Shown: piece after piece, positions 38,795-48,950 of the stretch
Layout: each line of letters starts with the position of its first letter
Numbering within the stretch: position 1 is the stretch's first letter
NCBI RefSeq assembly: GCF_009649745.1
Contig: NZ_WJNG01000013.1
Location: 116,720 to 180,719 of the forward strand
Reading direction: 5' to 3'
DNA from: Aquibacillus halophilus
Lineage (GTDB): Bacteria; Bacillota; Bacilli; Bacillales; Amphibacillaceae
DNA: 64,000 nt
Notes under the pieces: model-generated
What the model saw: only the letters and a program-made list of their open reading frames with translations
Told to the model about the DNA's origin: nothing
Databases searched by the model: none
Translations under genes and position numbers: made by a program

Positions 38795-40696
38795 TTAGTT
38801 GCCTAAATCATAAAAGCGAAACAGATCACCGTACACTATTTTATCTGAATAAGACAATTCAGTTTCTACTTTTTCTTTAATTGGTTGACAATTATTTTCA
38901 TTTTGTTCGGAGGAAGTCTGTAACTCGTTAGCGCCAGTTGCCAATAGATTACCAGTTTCTCGATCAAAGCATTGATCCTTGGTATATATATAATCCTTGC
39001 TTATAAAACTTCCATTTCTTAGTGCGATGAATTCTTTTCTATCTTCAGCAAATAAATCCGTGCCAAAAACGATATCTTTTTCATTTTTAATGCCTAGCAA
39101 ATTGAGAATTGTCGGCTTAACATCAATTTGGCCTGCTATTTTTGAAAAAGTCTTACCCTCATGCCCTGGAATATGAACCAAGAAAGGCACTTTCTGTAAT
39201 TGGACGTGATCATAAGGAGTTATAGTATCTTTGTCTAAATACTGACTCATTGCTTTATTGTGAAATTCACTTATACCATAATGATCACCCATTACAATAA
39301 TAACCGAATCTTCGTAAATACCGGATTCCTTTAATTGGTTAAACAATAGTTTTAATGCCTCATCGGTATATCTTACTGTTGGAAAATATTGATTTAACGT
39401 TTTTGAATTTGAATTATATTTATCAATGGAAGCATCCTCCTCATCCAACTCGAATGGATAGTGATTGGTTAGCGTTATAAATCTCGAGTAAAATGGTTGT
39501 GGCATCGATTGCAAATACTTAATAGATTGTTCAAAAAAAGGTTTGTCTTTTAACCCCCAACCAACCGAGTTCTGTTCATTGATTTGGTAGGAGTCCTGAC
39601 CATAGAAATGGTCATAGCCCGTATTTTCATACATTATATCTCGGTTCCAGAAACTCTTATTATTTGCGTGAAATACGCTAGAGTAATAGTTGTGTTCTTT
39701 TAAAAGATCTGGCAATGCATTATATTCATTTTGTCCATGAGTGAAATACACAGCACCTCTGGGTAAGGGGTATAATGAATTGTCTATCAAAAATTCGTGA
39801 TCAGAGGTCTTACCTTGTTCTGTTTGATGATAAAAATTCTCGAAATAATAGCTTTCTTCTATTAAATCATTTAGAAACGGTGTAACTTCCTGACCATTAA
39901 CTGTGTTATTAATTACAAAGTTTTGAACAGACTCTAGGGAAACGACAATTACATTCTTGTTCTCGGCAATACCAAACAGGTTGGATTCCTCATTACTCAT
40001 TACACTTTCTTTTACATATTTTCTGATTTCTGGTATCTCTGTTCCATCCGCAAGGACACGTTGCATTTTAGTTTTTGACTGTAAAACGGTATCATAAATA
40101 TGATAGTTAAATAGCCCGATATTCTTTACCAAATATTCTCTATCAAACGCACGTTGCAGTAATTGCGGTCGTTCAATCTCAGCTAATATAAAGTTTATAA
40201 GCAGAAGGGAAATTGATACTCCTAAAGCTAACTTCTTACGTTTTGGTTTATCTTTTTTGGTTATCGGCGTTACTCTGCTACTATATCCTTTACTTAAATA
40301 CCAGATAATTACTACATCCAAGAACAGTAAGATATCTGGAATGTTGATTAGTGCTAAGGCACTTGATCCTAAATCTGCTGCATTACTTCCCTGAAATAAC
40401 ACAGGAATAGTTAGAAAATCTGTAAAATTCCGATAAAAAATAAGATTAAAATATAGAATTATAGTTCCTATCAAGGCAGCATACCTTATAAATTTCATTT
40501 GTTTTTTTTCTTTGAACCAAACACTTATAGCAAATATTATAAATGCAGATGCAAACGGATTGATGAATAAAATTACTTCCTGCAAAAAGTTTTCCATCAG
40601 TATATTTAAATGGAAACGATATATTATATATGTTTTTAATCCAAATAAAACACTTGCTATTATATATAGTGGTATAGCATGTTTCTGAAATTTCAC
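38795..40696 (-). CDS. ltaS: Lipoteichoic acid synthase (LtaS family)
   Basis: A 633-residue enzyme with five N-terminal membrane helices (residues 1-180) and an extracellular sulfatase-type domain from about 240. The catalytic threonine is Thr297 in QTEQGKTSDHE. Metal ligands appear in VVSLESVQNF (Glu255), in NKSFWNRD, and in IVMGDHYG. It polymerises glycerol phosphate from phosphatidylglycerol onto a glycolipid anchor. B. subtilis has several paralogues (LtaS, YfnI, YqgS), so which one this equals is uncertain. ATG at 40696 is preceded by AGGTGA. Confidence 0.92.
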   Translation of the reverse strand: MKFQKHAIPLYIIASVLFGLKTYIIYRFHLNILMENFLQEVILFINPFASAFIIFAISVWFKEKKQMKFIRYAALIGTIILYFNLIFYRNFTDFLTIPVLFQGSNAADLGSSALALINIPDILLFLDVVIIWYLSKGYSSRVTPITKKDKPKRKKLALGVSISLLLINFILAEIERPQLLQRAFDREYLVKNIGLFNYHIYDTVLQSKTKMQRVLADGTEIPEIRKYVKESVMSNEESNLFGIAENKNVIVVSLESVQNFVINNTVNGQEVTPFLNDLIEESYYFENFYHQTEQGKTSDHEFLIDNSLYPLPRGAVYFTHGQNEYNALPDLLKEHNYYSSVFHANNKSFWNRDIMYENTGYDHFYGQDSYQINEQNSVGWGLKDKPFFEQSIKYLQSMPQPFYSRFITLTNHYPFELDEEDASIDKYNSNSKTLNQYFPTVRYTDEALKLLFNQLKESGIYEDSVIIVMGDHYGISEFHNKAMSQYLDKDTITPYDHVQLQKVPFLVHIPGHEGKTFSKIAGQIDVKPTILNLLGIKNEKDIVFGTDLFAEDRKEFIALRNGSFISKDYIYTKDQCFDRETGNLLATGANELQTSSEQNENNCQPIKEKVETELSYSDKIVYGDLFRFYDLGN

Positions 40697-40834
40697 CTAG
40701 GTTCCTCCTCGTCACCTATAAACCTACTAAAAATACTGTTTTATTCTATATACCACCAGTATATATAAATAAACCATTTTAGTTGAACTGTTAATCACCT
40801 CTGATTGTATTAATTATATTATGCTTTTTCATAA

Positions 40835-41392
40835 ATTTTGTGGCTTTTTTATCTACGTAGTTGATGTAAAAGCCGACGTAGCGTAGCTACTAGTTGATTG
40901 GCGCTCCGGCCAGTCGCTTTCCACGGGCAACGCTTCAACTTCCTCGGAAGAAAACCACTTCCTGCGGGATTTTCAGCCGTCGCTTTTCCCGCTGGAGTCG
41001 ACTGCCCTGCGCTTCAATCATCATCTTATATGTAACAGTAAGTTTCATAGCTTGGATAGCCTATGTTCAAGAAGATGAAAATTCTTTTCACGTAAAACTA
41101 TCGGCTTTATCTTTCAATAATCAGAACACTATTAATAGCGTAGGCAAAAAACGTAGACTCCTGTGGGAACAGCAAAAGGTTTTCGATGGGGCGAGTAATC
41201 GCAGTCCCACGAGTCCGAAGACCCCGCAGTAGTGGTTTTCTACGAGGAGGCTAAGGCCGTGCCCACGGAAAGCGAAGTTTTTTGCCGAAGCGATTGTAGA
41301 AAGCATATATAAATGATGAATAAATTGATATAAGTTACGTCGGAGTCTATAGATACTATGTTAAAAATAACATTTTATTGAAACAGCCTTAG
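40835..41392 (-). repeat. Composite intergenic repeat, copy 5 (R-A-B-L)
   Basis: R end at about 40835-40885, module A at 40888-41030, module B at about 41138-41300 (GGCAAAAAAC to GTTTTTTGCC), and L end at 41336-41392. Module B is enlarged by the cassette at 41180-41213, which also sits in module A of copies 2 and 6. Confidence 0.8.
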
Positions 41393-41404
41393 TTACAACA
41401 AATA

Positions 41405-41434
41405 AAGGACCCACATTCTAAAAATGGGGTCCTT
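41405..41434 (-). terminator. Terminator of czrA
   Basis: Stem AAGGACCC with GGGTCCTT just after the czrA stop at 41440. Confidence 0.65.
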
Positions 41435-41439
41435 AAAAG

Positions 41440-41775
41440 TTAAGTATGAAGTGCGTGGTTAATTGTTTGTCTTAGTACATCCATCACGTGCTCATCATCA
41501 TGTGAATAAAAAAGGGTTGTTCCCTCTCTTCGAAACTTCACTAGACGCAAATTTTTCAAAAAACGTAATTGGTGGGAAACAGTTGATTGCTTTAAATTTA
41601 ATACTCTAGCAATTTCATTCACAGAGTATTCATTGACGAAAAGTAAATGTAGGATTCTTATTCTTGTGGGATCACTTAGTGCTTTAAACGATTGCGTTAC
41701 AACAAAAAGAGTCTCTTCATCTAACTCTTTATAGTTACTATTGTCAGGATCATTTTCATGCTTTTCCGAACTCAT
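41440..41775 (-). CDS. czrA: ArsR/SmtB-family zinc-responsive repressor (CzrA-like)
   Basis: A 111-residue winged-helix repressor. The helix-turn-helix spans residues 45-80 ([20 protein letters not shown]). The last helix carries the alpha-5 zinc site, with Asp and His in DDEHVMDVL and two His in INHALH at the C-terminus. This is the CzrA arrangement D-x-H plus H-x2-H from two subunits. Zinc or cobalt binding releases DNA and turns on the divergent czcD efflux gene. ATG at 41775, 11 nt after GGAGGGAG, was chosen. Confidence 0.9.
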   Translation of the reverse strand: MSSEKHENDPDNSNYKELDEETLFVVTQSFKALSDPTRIRILHLLFVNEYSVNEIARVLNLKQSTVSHQLRFLKNLRLVKFRREGTTLFYSHDDEHVMDVLRQTINHALHT

Positions 41776-41951
41776 TTTGAACCACACTCCCTCCGCCTTA
41801 CATAAGGTCTCCACTTATATGACCACGTGCTCATGTATAAAACTTAATTCATTTCAGAAGATACTGTCAAATCTAGGAGACATTTTATTTTTAATAAGAA
41901 ACTTTCTTCTAGTGGATGCTATAAATAGTTAATTATTAACACATTATCACA

Positions 41952-41973
41952 TATATGATAATATATTCATATA
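41952..41973. promoter_or_regulatory. Candidate CzrA operator
   Basis: A 22-bp imperfect palindrome (18 of 22 positions symmetric) with ATGA and TTCAT half-site elements about 30 nt upstream of czcD, the usual form of ArsR/SmtB operators. It lies between the divergent czrA and czcD. Confidence 0.6.
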
Positions 41974-42004
41974 GTGCTATATGGATTATTGAGGAGGTAA
42001 TACA

Positions 42005-42949
42005 ATGGGGCACAATCACGGACATGACCATACTCACGGCGCAAACAAAAAAGCGTTGATGATTAGTTTTATTATTACGACTGGTTACATGATTATTGAA
42101 GCTATTGGCGGTTTCTTAACTAATAGCCTTGCCCTCTTGTCTGATGCTGGCCATATGCTAAGTGATTCTGTGTCATTGGGTGTTGGCTTAGTAGCCTTTA
42201 TATTAGGTGAAAGACTTGCCAATTATAGCAAGACTTACGGATACAAACGTTTTGAAATTCTCGCTGCTTTATTTAATGGCGTCACACTTGTTCTAATTGC
42301 CTTATACATTTTTTACGAGGCATATCACCGATTTATCAATCCACCTGAGGTTGCTTCAACTGGAATGCTTATTATCGCAATCGTCGGCCTGTTAGTTAAC
42401 ATTTTAGTTGCTTGGATCTTGATGCGTGGAGATACGAAGGATAATTTAAATTTACGAGCTGCTTTTCTTCATGTAATTGGTGATATGCTCGGGTCTGTTG
42501 GAGCTATTATTGCTGCATTACTAATTATTTTTTATGGATTCGGATGGGCAGATCCACTCGCCAGTGTCATTGTAGCTGTACTTGTATTGATAAGTGGTTG
42601 GCGGGTAGCTAAGGATTCCGTACACGTATTAATGGAAGGAACACCAAAAAACGTAGTGATGAATGATATAATTACTACCTTTGAAAACATTCCAGACATT
42701 GAGAGTATCCATGATTTACATGTGTGGAGTATAACAAGTGGCCAAAATGCCTTATCATGCCATGCTGTTGTCAATGAAAATTTATCAATTAAAGAATGCC
42801 AAGTGCTACTGCGTAAGGTTGAGCATGAGCTAGAACACAAGGGCATTGGTCATGTCACGATCCAAATCGAAAATAGTGATCACCCACATGAGGATAAGTT
42901 AATGTGTCAGCATGATCAGGGATTGGATAACCATACACATAAGCACTAA
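42005..42949 (+). CDS. czcD: Cation-diffusion-facilitator zinc exporter (CzcD-like)
   Basis: A 314-residue CDF antiporter that exports Zn2+ (also Co2+ or Cd2+) in exchange for H+ or K+. It has six membrane helices. The metal site is formed by helix II (ALLSDAGHMLSDSVSLG, near residue 45) and helix V (HVIGDMLGSVGAI, near residue 155). The cytoplasmic C-terminal domain has HDLHVWSITSGQNALSCH. His-rich tails occur at both ends (HNHGHDHTHG and DNHTHKH). ATG at 42005 follows GAGGAGG. It is regulated by the divergent czrA. Confidence 0.94.
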   Translation: MGHNHGHDHTHGANKKALMISFIITTGYMIIEAIGGFLTNSLALLSDAGHMLSDSVSLGVGLVAFILGERLANYSKTYGYKRFEILAALFNGVTLVLIALYIFYEAYHRFINPPEVASTGMLIIAIVGLLVNILVAWILMRGDTKDNLNLRAAFLHVIGDMLGSVGAIIAALLIIFYGFGWADPLASVIVAVLVLISGWRVAKDSVHVLMEGTPKNVVMNDIITTFENIPDIESIHDLHVWSITSGQNALSCHAVVNENLSIKECQVLLRKVEHELEHKGIGHVTIQIENSDHPHEDKLMCQHDQGLDNHTHKH

Positions 42950-43121
42950 AGATTATTCCACACGTTAAAGCAGTATTAGACCACAGTTATACTATTTCTG
43001 CATGGAACATGAAGTTGCTGTATTAAGCCTAATCTTTTCAATACCATCGCCTAAAGGTAAAGGACCAAACCGTTTAAGCTTAGCTTTGATTATGAAGGAA
43101 TTAATATATATGTTACAAGAT
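42950..43121 (+). other. czcD-ykpA junction, left copy, ending in a ykpA 5' fragment
   Basis: The czcD trailer (42881-43042) resembles 47921-48082. The following sequence (43050-43121) resembles the leader and first codons of the ykpA-like gene at 48886-48962, including GCTTAGCTTTGATTATG and ATATATGTTACAAGA. After that match the reading frame stops within 16 codons. Confidence 0.7.
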
Positions 43122-43153
43122 AAATACCTTTCTAATTATTTAGAAAGGTATTT
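43122..43153. terminator. Terminator after the Thr-stalk gene
   Basis: Perfect 13-bp stem (43122-43134 with 43141-43153). It serves the minus-strand gene ending at 43175. Confidence 0.8.
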
Positions 43154-43174
43154 CCTCTAAAAAGAATTTAATTG

Positions 43175-44347
43175 TTAGTCATTCCCGTTAGCTTTTCTTA
43201 TACATACTTTTATAATGTCTTTCTCAACCAGTTTCCAGAATACATCGGTAGATCCAGTACCGGATTCACCAGGACGAGTACCTCGGTTTTGTAACCTTGG
43301 TGTGCCTTGACATAATACATCATAACCAACGATGGTAAACACGTCACCCTCGTTTGCATCATCACGATCAATTACGCACTGGAATGGTCTCTCGTCTGTG
43401 ATCGTATTTGGTACGCGTTCTCCATTATCAAGCACTGCTGTATAATCAATTTCTTTTGTTAGTTTACCGCAAATGATTACTTTTTCTGGGCAAACATCTT
43501 CTACTACAGGTGCTACAGAGAAAAATACACTAGTCATAACGTCTTCAATGGCAGATGCAGGTGGTACAATTTGTGTTTTGAACTCTACAAGATGTTGACA
43601 GCATGTTTGTGGATTTGGAACAGGGCATACAGTTGTCGTAGTCGTTGTAGGCAGCTGTGTAGTTGTTGTTGTGGTTGTCGTTGTGGTTGTTGTTGTAGGT
43701 AATTGGGTTGTAGTTGTTGTTGTAGGCAATTGGGTGGTTGTCGTTGTTGTAGGTAATTGAGTGGTTGTCGTTGTTGTAGGTAATTGAGTTGTAGTTGTTG
43801 TTGTAGGCAATTGGGTGGTTGTCGTTGTTGTAGGTAATTGAGTTGTAGTTGTTGTTGTAGCTGGTGGTGTGCATGATGGCCCTGGTATTTGGTTAGGTCC
43901 TACAACATTTTCTCCCATTGCACCTGCTTGCCCCTCAACGGAGACACATCCAAGAAATAGTGGTTGCTCTGTAACTATCGTGAGACATAAAGTTTCAGCA
44001 CTCGAAAGTTCAGGATTAAACTCTTCGAATTTAAATCCTAATACAGGTTGATTAGGGCCAAGGTTATTGACTACGGTACAATCAACAGTGCCTTCACCGG
44101 AACGTGTACAGAGTAGAGGATTCATACCTTCTTCTTCGAGTTCTGCTAGTTCATCTAACAAGTTGGGACAACCGGGTGTGTCATCAAGTCCGATAGTTAA
44201 GTGGCTTAAATCTTGTGGATTATTAACTGGATCCACGTCATAACAAAATCTATTATCAGTAGGATCTGATGCATCTGGATTATAGGTTACTAGCCAACCT
44301 TCGCCAGAGTCTCCGGTTTGGAGAAATACTGAGTTTAGACATACCAT
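43175..44347 (-). CDS. Spore-surface protein with poly-Thr stalk and shared C-terminal head
   Basis: A 390-residue protein in three parts. Residues 1-150 are an acidic, Cys-containing N-terminal domain (start VCLNSVFLQTGDSGEG). Residues about 155-235 are a stalk of perfect nine-residue repeats TTTTTTQLP, one unit expanded to a longer Thr run. Residues about 245-390 are a head domain (CCQHLVEFKTQIVPP, KVIICGKLTKEIDYTAV, VEKDIIKVCIRK). The head is clearly homologous to the head of the collagen-like protein at 46200. No signal peptide is present, as expected for mother-cell-made coat or exosporium proteins. The stalk is a likely O-glycosylation target of the adjacent glycosyltransferase. The spore-surface role is inferred from the neighbours. 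ATG at 44347 follows AAGGAGTGA. Confidence 0.75.
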   Translation of the reverse strand: MVCLNSVFLQTGDSGEGWLVTYNPDASDPTDNRFCYDVDPVNNPQDLSHLTIGLDDTPGCPNLLDELAELEEEGMNPLLCTRSGEGTVDCTVVNNLGPNQPVLGFKFEEFNPELSSAETLCLTIVTEQPLFLGCVSVEGQAGAMGENVVGPNQIPGPSCTPPATTTTTTQLPTTTTTTQLPTTTTTTQLPTTTTTTQLPTTTTTTQLPTTTTTTQLPTTTTTTTTTTTTTQLPTTTTTTVCPVPNPQTCCQHLVEFKTQIVPPASAIEDVMTSVFFSVAPVVEDVCPEKVIICGKLTKEIDYTAVLDNGERVPNTITDERPFQCVIDRDDANEGDVFTIVGYDVLCQGTPRLQNRGTRPGESGTGSTDVFWKLVEKDIIKVCIRKANGND

Positions 44348-44524
44348 CTTCTTATCACTCCTTTTTATATTGTTCTTAAACATAGTATTAAGCGTGGTAA
44401 AAAGTGTTTGGACAGTTTTCTTATCAAGTGTGCCTTTTTTTAGAATTGGCCGTTGAACCAGTTAACAACTGAACGATATTGTTCATATAAATGATATAGT
44501 TCATGCTTTTGTAGTTGTGGAAAA

Positions 44525-44750
44525 ATGCTGTTGAACGGTAAAGTCAATCAGTGGGAGGATTATGCTGTAAGCTCTTGGTCACCTTTACGATTAAAAGAAA
44601 ATAGTTAAGACACTAGAAAAAGCGATAGGAAAAATCCTCCCTATGAAATGGTGGGAGCGTTCATATCGTACTAGGGAAGTAATGATTCGATGGAATCAAG
44701 GGGAGAAAGTTACCTGGTGGGAACCAAAAATACCTCTAGAAGAAGGGTAA
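44525..44750 (+). pseudogene. Possible broken small gene of unknown type
   Basis: From ATG at 44528 an open stretch reads MLLNGKVNQWEDYAVSSW and stops at about 44608. The next frame continues with KTLEKAIGKILP, then MKWWERSYRTREVMIRW, and ends WWEPKIPLEEG at about 44749. The shared Trp-rich, basic character suggests one gene split by a frameshift, but I do not recognise a family. The 455-nt gap between the Thr-stalk gene and the glycosyltransferase holds nothing else clear. Confidence 0.3.
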
Positions 44751-44802
44751 AAGAACTAAATTCCCTATAAAAAGTCTTAAAATGTGAAAGAGAGGTTTAT
44801 TT

Positions 44803-46083
44803 ATGAAAGTTGCAATCTTAACGATGTTTAATGATCTAAGTAGTACGTATTCATTAGTGAATGTGGTAGCAGAACAAATACGAATGATGTTAAATAATAA
44901 TATAAAGCCGATTATGCTTGTCAGTGAATCATGTCCAGATACTGCGCGTCATGGAATTTTCCTGGACGATCGCATTGAATGGAGAAAAGTTGCTAATCAC
45001 GTAGATGGCGAACAAATACACTGGCGTGATTACACACAAGCTACTGGGGAAGTCCACGATACCTTCTATAAAGAAGCGAATGTTATTGCAGAGGATTTGG
45101 TGAAGAAGCTATCAGATGCAGACAGTTGTATAATGCATGATATTCACTATCAAGGCTGGCATCTGGTCCACAATGTCGCAGTTAGAAAAGCACAAGAAAA
45201 GCTTCCCGACTTACAATTTATTGCTTTTACCCACTCGGCCCCTGCAAATCGCCCCGCTAAAACCAATTGGCCATTATCCGCTCGTTTCTCTGCTATGCCA
45301 AACACGGTCTATGTATATCCAACGCAGTCAGGACTCTCCGCACTTGCTGAACAGTATAATGTTCCTGAGGAAAAATGCCGAACAGTCAATAATAGCCTGG
45401 ACTTATTAAGTTATACACATGATAGTTTAAAAGTTTTAGCAGAGGAAGTCGACTTATTATCATCTGATATTCTTGTCGTTTATCCTGGGAGGTTAACAGT
45501 AGGAAAAAAATTCGAAAAAGTAGCTTCCATGTGTGGTGCAATTAAAAAGAACTGTGGAAAAACGGTAAAAGTAATCTTCTGTGACTTTCCGAGTAGTGAT
45601 ATCACACCTGAAAAGTATAAACGTTTTATTAGAAACAAAGGCATAGCTTTTGGTTTAGATCAAGATGACATGTTTTTCACTTCCGATGTAGAAAAATTTG
45701 AACACGGTTTGCCGAGACAAGGGGTATTAGATTTATTTACTTTATCTAATCTCTTTATTTGCCCTTCTTTCTCCGAATCATTTGGTTTAACCGTATTAGA
45801 AGCAGCAAGCAAAGGAAACTTTCTTGTATTGAATGAAAGAGTCCCTGCATTAGAGGAAGTTGGTAAAAACTTAAATGCCTACTTCATGTTGTGGGATGCA
45901 CGTAATTTTGGATATGATACACATGAAGAATACCAGCCTTCCGAGGAGGCTTATTATAAGGAACATGCAGAAATTATGATGAATATAATGAATCAGAATT
46001 CTACGATTCATGCGATAACGACGGCAAGACAAAGATATAGCCCACAATGGATATGGATGAATCAACTTAAACCTTTATTATAA
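44803..46083 (+). CDS. Family 4-like glycosyltransferase (GT-B fold)
   Basis: A 426-residue cytoplasmic glycosyltransferase. The N-terminal Rossmann half begins MKVAILTMFNDLSSTYSLVN, and the C-terminal nucleotide-sugar half has VVYPGRLTVGKKFEKVASM near residue 228 and the GT4 motif ICPSFSESFGLTVLEAASKG near 325, whose Glu residues hold the donor. It lies between two spore-surface proteins with Thr-rich or collagen-like stalks, so a role in spore glycoprotein decoration is the simplest reading, though the substrate is inference. Start ATG at 44803 with AGAGAGG upstream. Confidence 0.82.
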   Translation: MKVAILTMFNDLSSTYSLVNVVAEQIRMMLNNNIKPIMLVSESCPDTARHGIFLDDRIEWRKVANHVDGEQIHWRDYTQATGEVHDTFYKEANVIAEDLVKKLSDADSCIMHDIHYQGWHLVHNVAVRKAQEKLPDLQFIAFTHSAPANRPAKTNWPLSARFSAMPNTVYVYPTQSGLSALAEQYNVPEEKCRTVNNSLDLLSYTHDSLKVLAEEVDLLSSDILVVYPGRLTVGKKFEKVASMCGAIKKNCGKTVKVIFCDFPSSDITPEKYKRFIRNKGIAFGLDQDDMFFTSDVEKFEHGLPRQGVLDLFTLSNLFICPSFSESFGLTVLEAASKGNFLVLNERVPALEEVGKNLNAYFMLWDARNFGYDTHEEYQPSEEAYYKEHAEIMMNIMNQNSTIHAITTARQRYSPQWIWMNQLKPLL

Positions 46084-46091
46084 TCTATTAT

Positions 46092-46125
46092 AAAGCTCCT
46101 TATTGTTCTATCAATAGGGAGCTTT
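46092..46125. terminator. Bidirectional terminator
   Basis: Stem AAAGCTCC(T)TATTG with CAATAGGGAGCTTT between the convergent glycosyltransferase and collagen-like genes. Confidence 0.7.
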
Positions 46126-46199
46126 CACGTAAATCTATTATTCAGGATATTATAAAAGAAGAATCACATTTTTAATAGAAAGAAAGCTAGGAGTGTATG

Positions 46200-47042
<843 letters not shown>

Positions 47043-47187
47043 TCACTAACTGAAAGTCTTATTTTAAAAATCCGCAAAGGCCTTATTTTGACTAATAAAG
47101 CCTATTTAGAGGGTTTTCCAACACTTATAGCATTGGAAATTAATATGTTATGGAAAAGAGGCATTTCATGTGAGGAGAGAGGTGAAA

Positions 47188-47721
47188 ATGTTGTTGGATG
47201 GTAAAGAAAAGAAATTTGAAGATGAGCTTGAAAATAACCATGATGATAAGAAGAAGTGCGAGCCAGTAAGCTGTATTTGTGAAATCCTCTCAGATATTCT
47301 GAAAAAACAGAAGGATAGTAAAGGAAGAAATAGGTTTGCTTATGATCTGCAAGGATTAAACAATGTAAATCATAGTAAAGTAATACCCTTTATTTTACAA
47401 ACACCCTATGGTCATCCTTACTTTACATGGGGAAAGGTTGGCACAGAAGACTGTTTCGTAACGGTATTTTTTAAAGTTGTAAAAATAGACTGTGATAAGA
47501 ACTGCGCAGTTTTACAATTATTAAAGCCTGATGTTTCTATTGTTGATTCAGATACAAAATGTGTGGAAACGGAAAATATTTGCGATGTCGATTTTTTAAT
47601 TCCGACAAAAGAGTGTGTACTCGTTGATTTATCTTGTTATACAGCCGTAAAATTTATGTCTCCTTCATTGGTTAAGAATATGGATGAATGTTTTAGAAAT
47701 AGAAGCTCCTCTTCTTACTAG
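47188..47721 (+). CDS. CotY/CotZ/ExsY-family spore-surface (crust/exosporium) protein
   Basis: A 177-residue Cys-rich protein. After a charged N-terminal 30 residues it shows the CotY/CotZ/ExsY landmarks: SCICEILSDILKKQ, the strand VIPFILQTPYGHPYFTWG, NCAVLQLL, VDFLIPTKECVLVDLSCYTA, and about ten cysteines in all. These proteins cross-link into the outermost ordered layer of the spore and anchor collagen-like filaments. This is the strongest evidence that the neighbouring stalk proteins are spore-surface components. ATG at 47188 follows GAGAGGTGA. Confidence 0.85.
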   Translation: MLLDGKEKKFEDELENNHDDKKKCEPVSCICEILSDILKKQKDSKGRNRFAYDLQGLNNVNHSKVIPFILQTPYGHPYFTWGKVGTEDCFVTVFFKVVKIDCDKNCAVLQLLKPDVSIVDSDTKCVETENICDVDFLIPTKECVLVDLSCYTAVKFMSPSLVKNMDECFRNRSSSSY

Positions 47722-47920
47722 TTAGTTTTTACCCTAAGATCTTGTGTATATCTATTAACGTTTTGCTAAAATTGAGCTATTCAATAAAATCTTATTGAAG
47801 AAAATATTAACAAGACCTTCATATTGAGGCTGTTCCAAAGGTTTAACTTTTATTGATGACCTTTTTAGAAATGCTATTTCATTAAGGTTGTTGCTCTATA
47901 GATTCTGGGCAGTTATAACA

Positions 47921-48082
47921 CATCATCCACATGAAGATGAATTAACGTGCCAACATAATCAAGGATTGGATAATCATACACATAAGGACTAGAGATTATT
48001 CAATCTTAAAGCAGTATTAAATAACATTTATACTATTTCTCAGTGGAACAGGAAATTGTTGGATTAAGCCTAGTCTTTTCAG
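47921..48082 (+). pseudogene. czcD 3'-end fragment with trailer (right copy of the junction)
   Basis: The segment resembles the last ~25 codons and trailer of czcD (42881-43042). HPHEDELTCQHNQGLDNHTH is readable, against HPHEDKLMCQHDQGLDNHTH in czcD, and the trailer also aligns. No upstream part of czcD is present. Confidence 0.8.
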
Positions 48083-48289
48083 CTCTGTAGAGCAAATTTT
48101 TTTCAAAATAATTTGATTAAACACAAACCCCAAAGTGTTAGAATTTAGCGTTAATTAATAAATACTATGAATGGCATTTTTAGTGAAATGAACATTGGTA
48201 TTGTGGAAAGGAAAAAGAAACAGGTGAAATGCTTTATGCGCTCGAACGAAACTCGTCGCAGGAGACATGGTGTTGAGTGTTCGGAATTT

Positions 48290-48800
48290 AGAAAATGAAC
48301 CCGCGGATGTACCCAAACAGAACGCGAATTGAACGCATTCTATCGCTTAGCAAAAAACTTAAAAGGCCTATAAAAGATTATTAATCTCCATTCTAAGGAG
48401 CAGTCTTTATGCCTGTGATAGTGTATTTAAGCATTGCAATTCCTATAACATGAGCATTCAGTATGCGGTAAAAAGAAGCACGGATTAAGAGTATTGCAAA
48501 GGAGTTTCAAGTTATTTTAGAAATCGATAGTTATACATACGACAATGTTCTTTGGGTGAACGACATCTCGTACAAAGAACAAACCTTGCATGTTTTAGAA
48601 GGAACCTGGCAGATAAAGAGGGAAAGGAAATTTTTTTATTCCTCACCAACATCCGATTGACGATACGAAACGGATAAAAATGATTTTTATCAACCGACAA
48701 AATACCACAACGAACATGAAGGACGTTATGATTATCAAACAATGAAGTAGCACTATCTCCTTACCCAAATAACCGATATCCTTAGGCAGCTTATAAAATA
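48290..48800 (+). pseudogene. Decayed DDE transposase remnant
   Basis: Several frames joined by frameshifts and stops read like a DDE transposase C-terminal half: RIERILSLSKKLKRPIKD, then LYACDSVFKHC, then NVLWVNDISYKEQTL, then FLFLTNIRLTIRN, then NEHEGRYDYQTMK and HYLLTQITDILRQL. The order fits transposases with the C-terminal motif of the type ENEGF...Y.AMK.HYYLIQI. No full frame and no recognisable ends remain. It interrupts the right czcD-ykpA spacer. Confidence 0.6.
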
Positions 48801-48950
48801 AAAAAAGGGCGAAGATTTTTCTTTAAATTAAATGTAGTGAAACATAAATTCACTCTTCATGACTGCAAAATGTCAAGTATGATTGACTTAAAGGCATAAA
48901 TCGCTTAAGCTTAGCTTTGATTATGTTTTTTCTGGAGGAATTAATTATAT

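Larger units (their letters stand above)
47722..48950. other. Gene-free region between the CotZ-like gene and the ykpA-like gene
   Basis: About 1.2 kb with no intact gene. It holds the czcD fragment (47921-48082), the transposase remnant (48290-48800) and the ykpA leader from about 48886. The rest is AT-rich and unrecognised. Confidence 0.7.

Noticed and set aside
43615..43870. Possible CRISPR or regulatory repeat array
   Set aside because: The 27-nt periodicity is in frame within a coding sequence and has no unique spacers.
43545..44051. Asn/Tyr-rich frame within the Thr-stalk gene
   Set aside because: It is the out-of-frame translation of the 27-nt Thr repeat; the Thr frame has start, stop and homologous domains.
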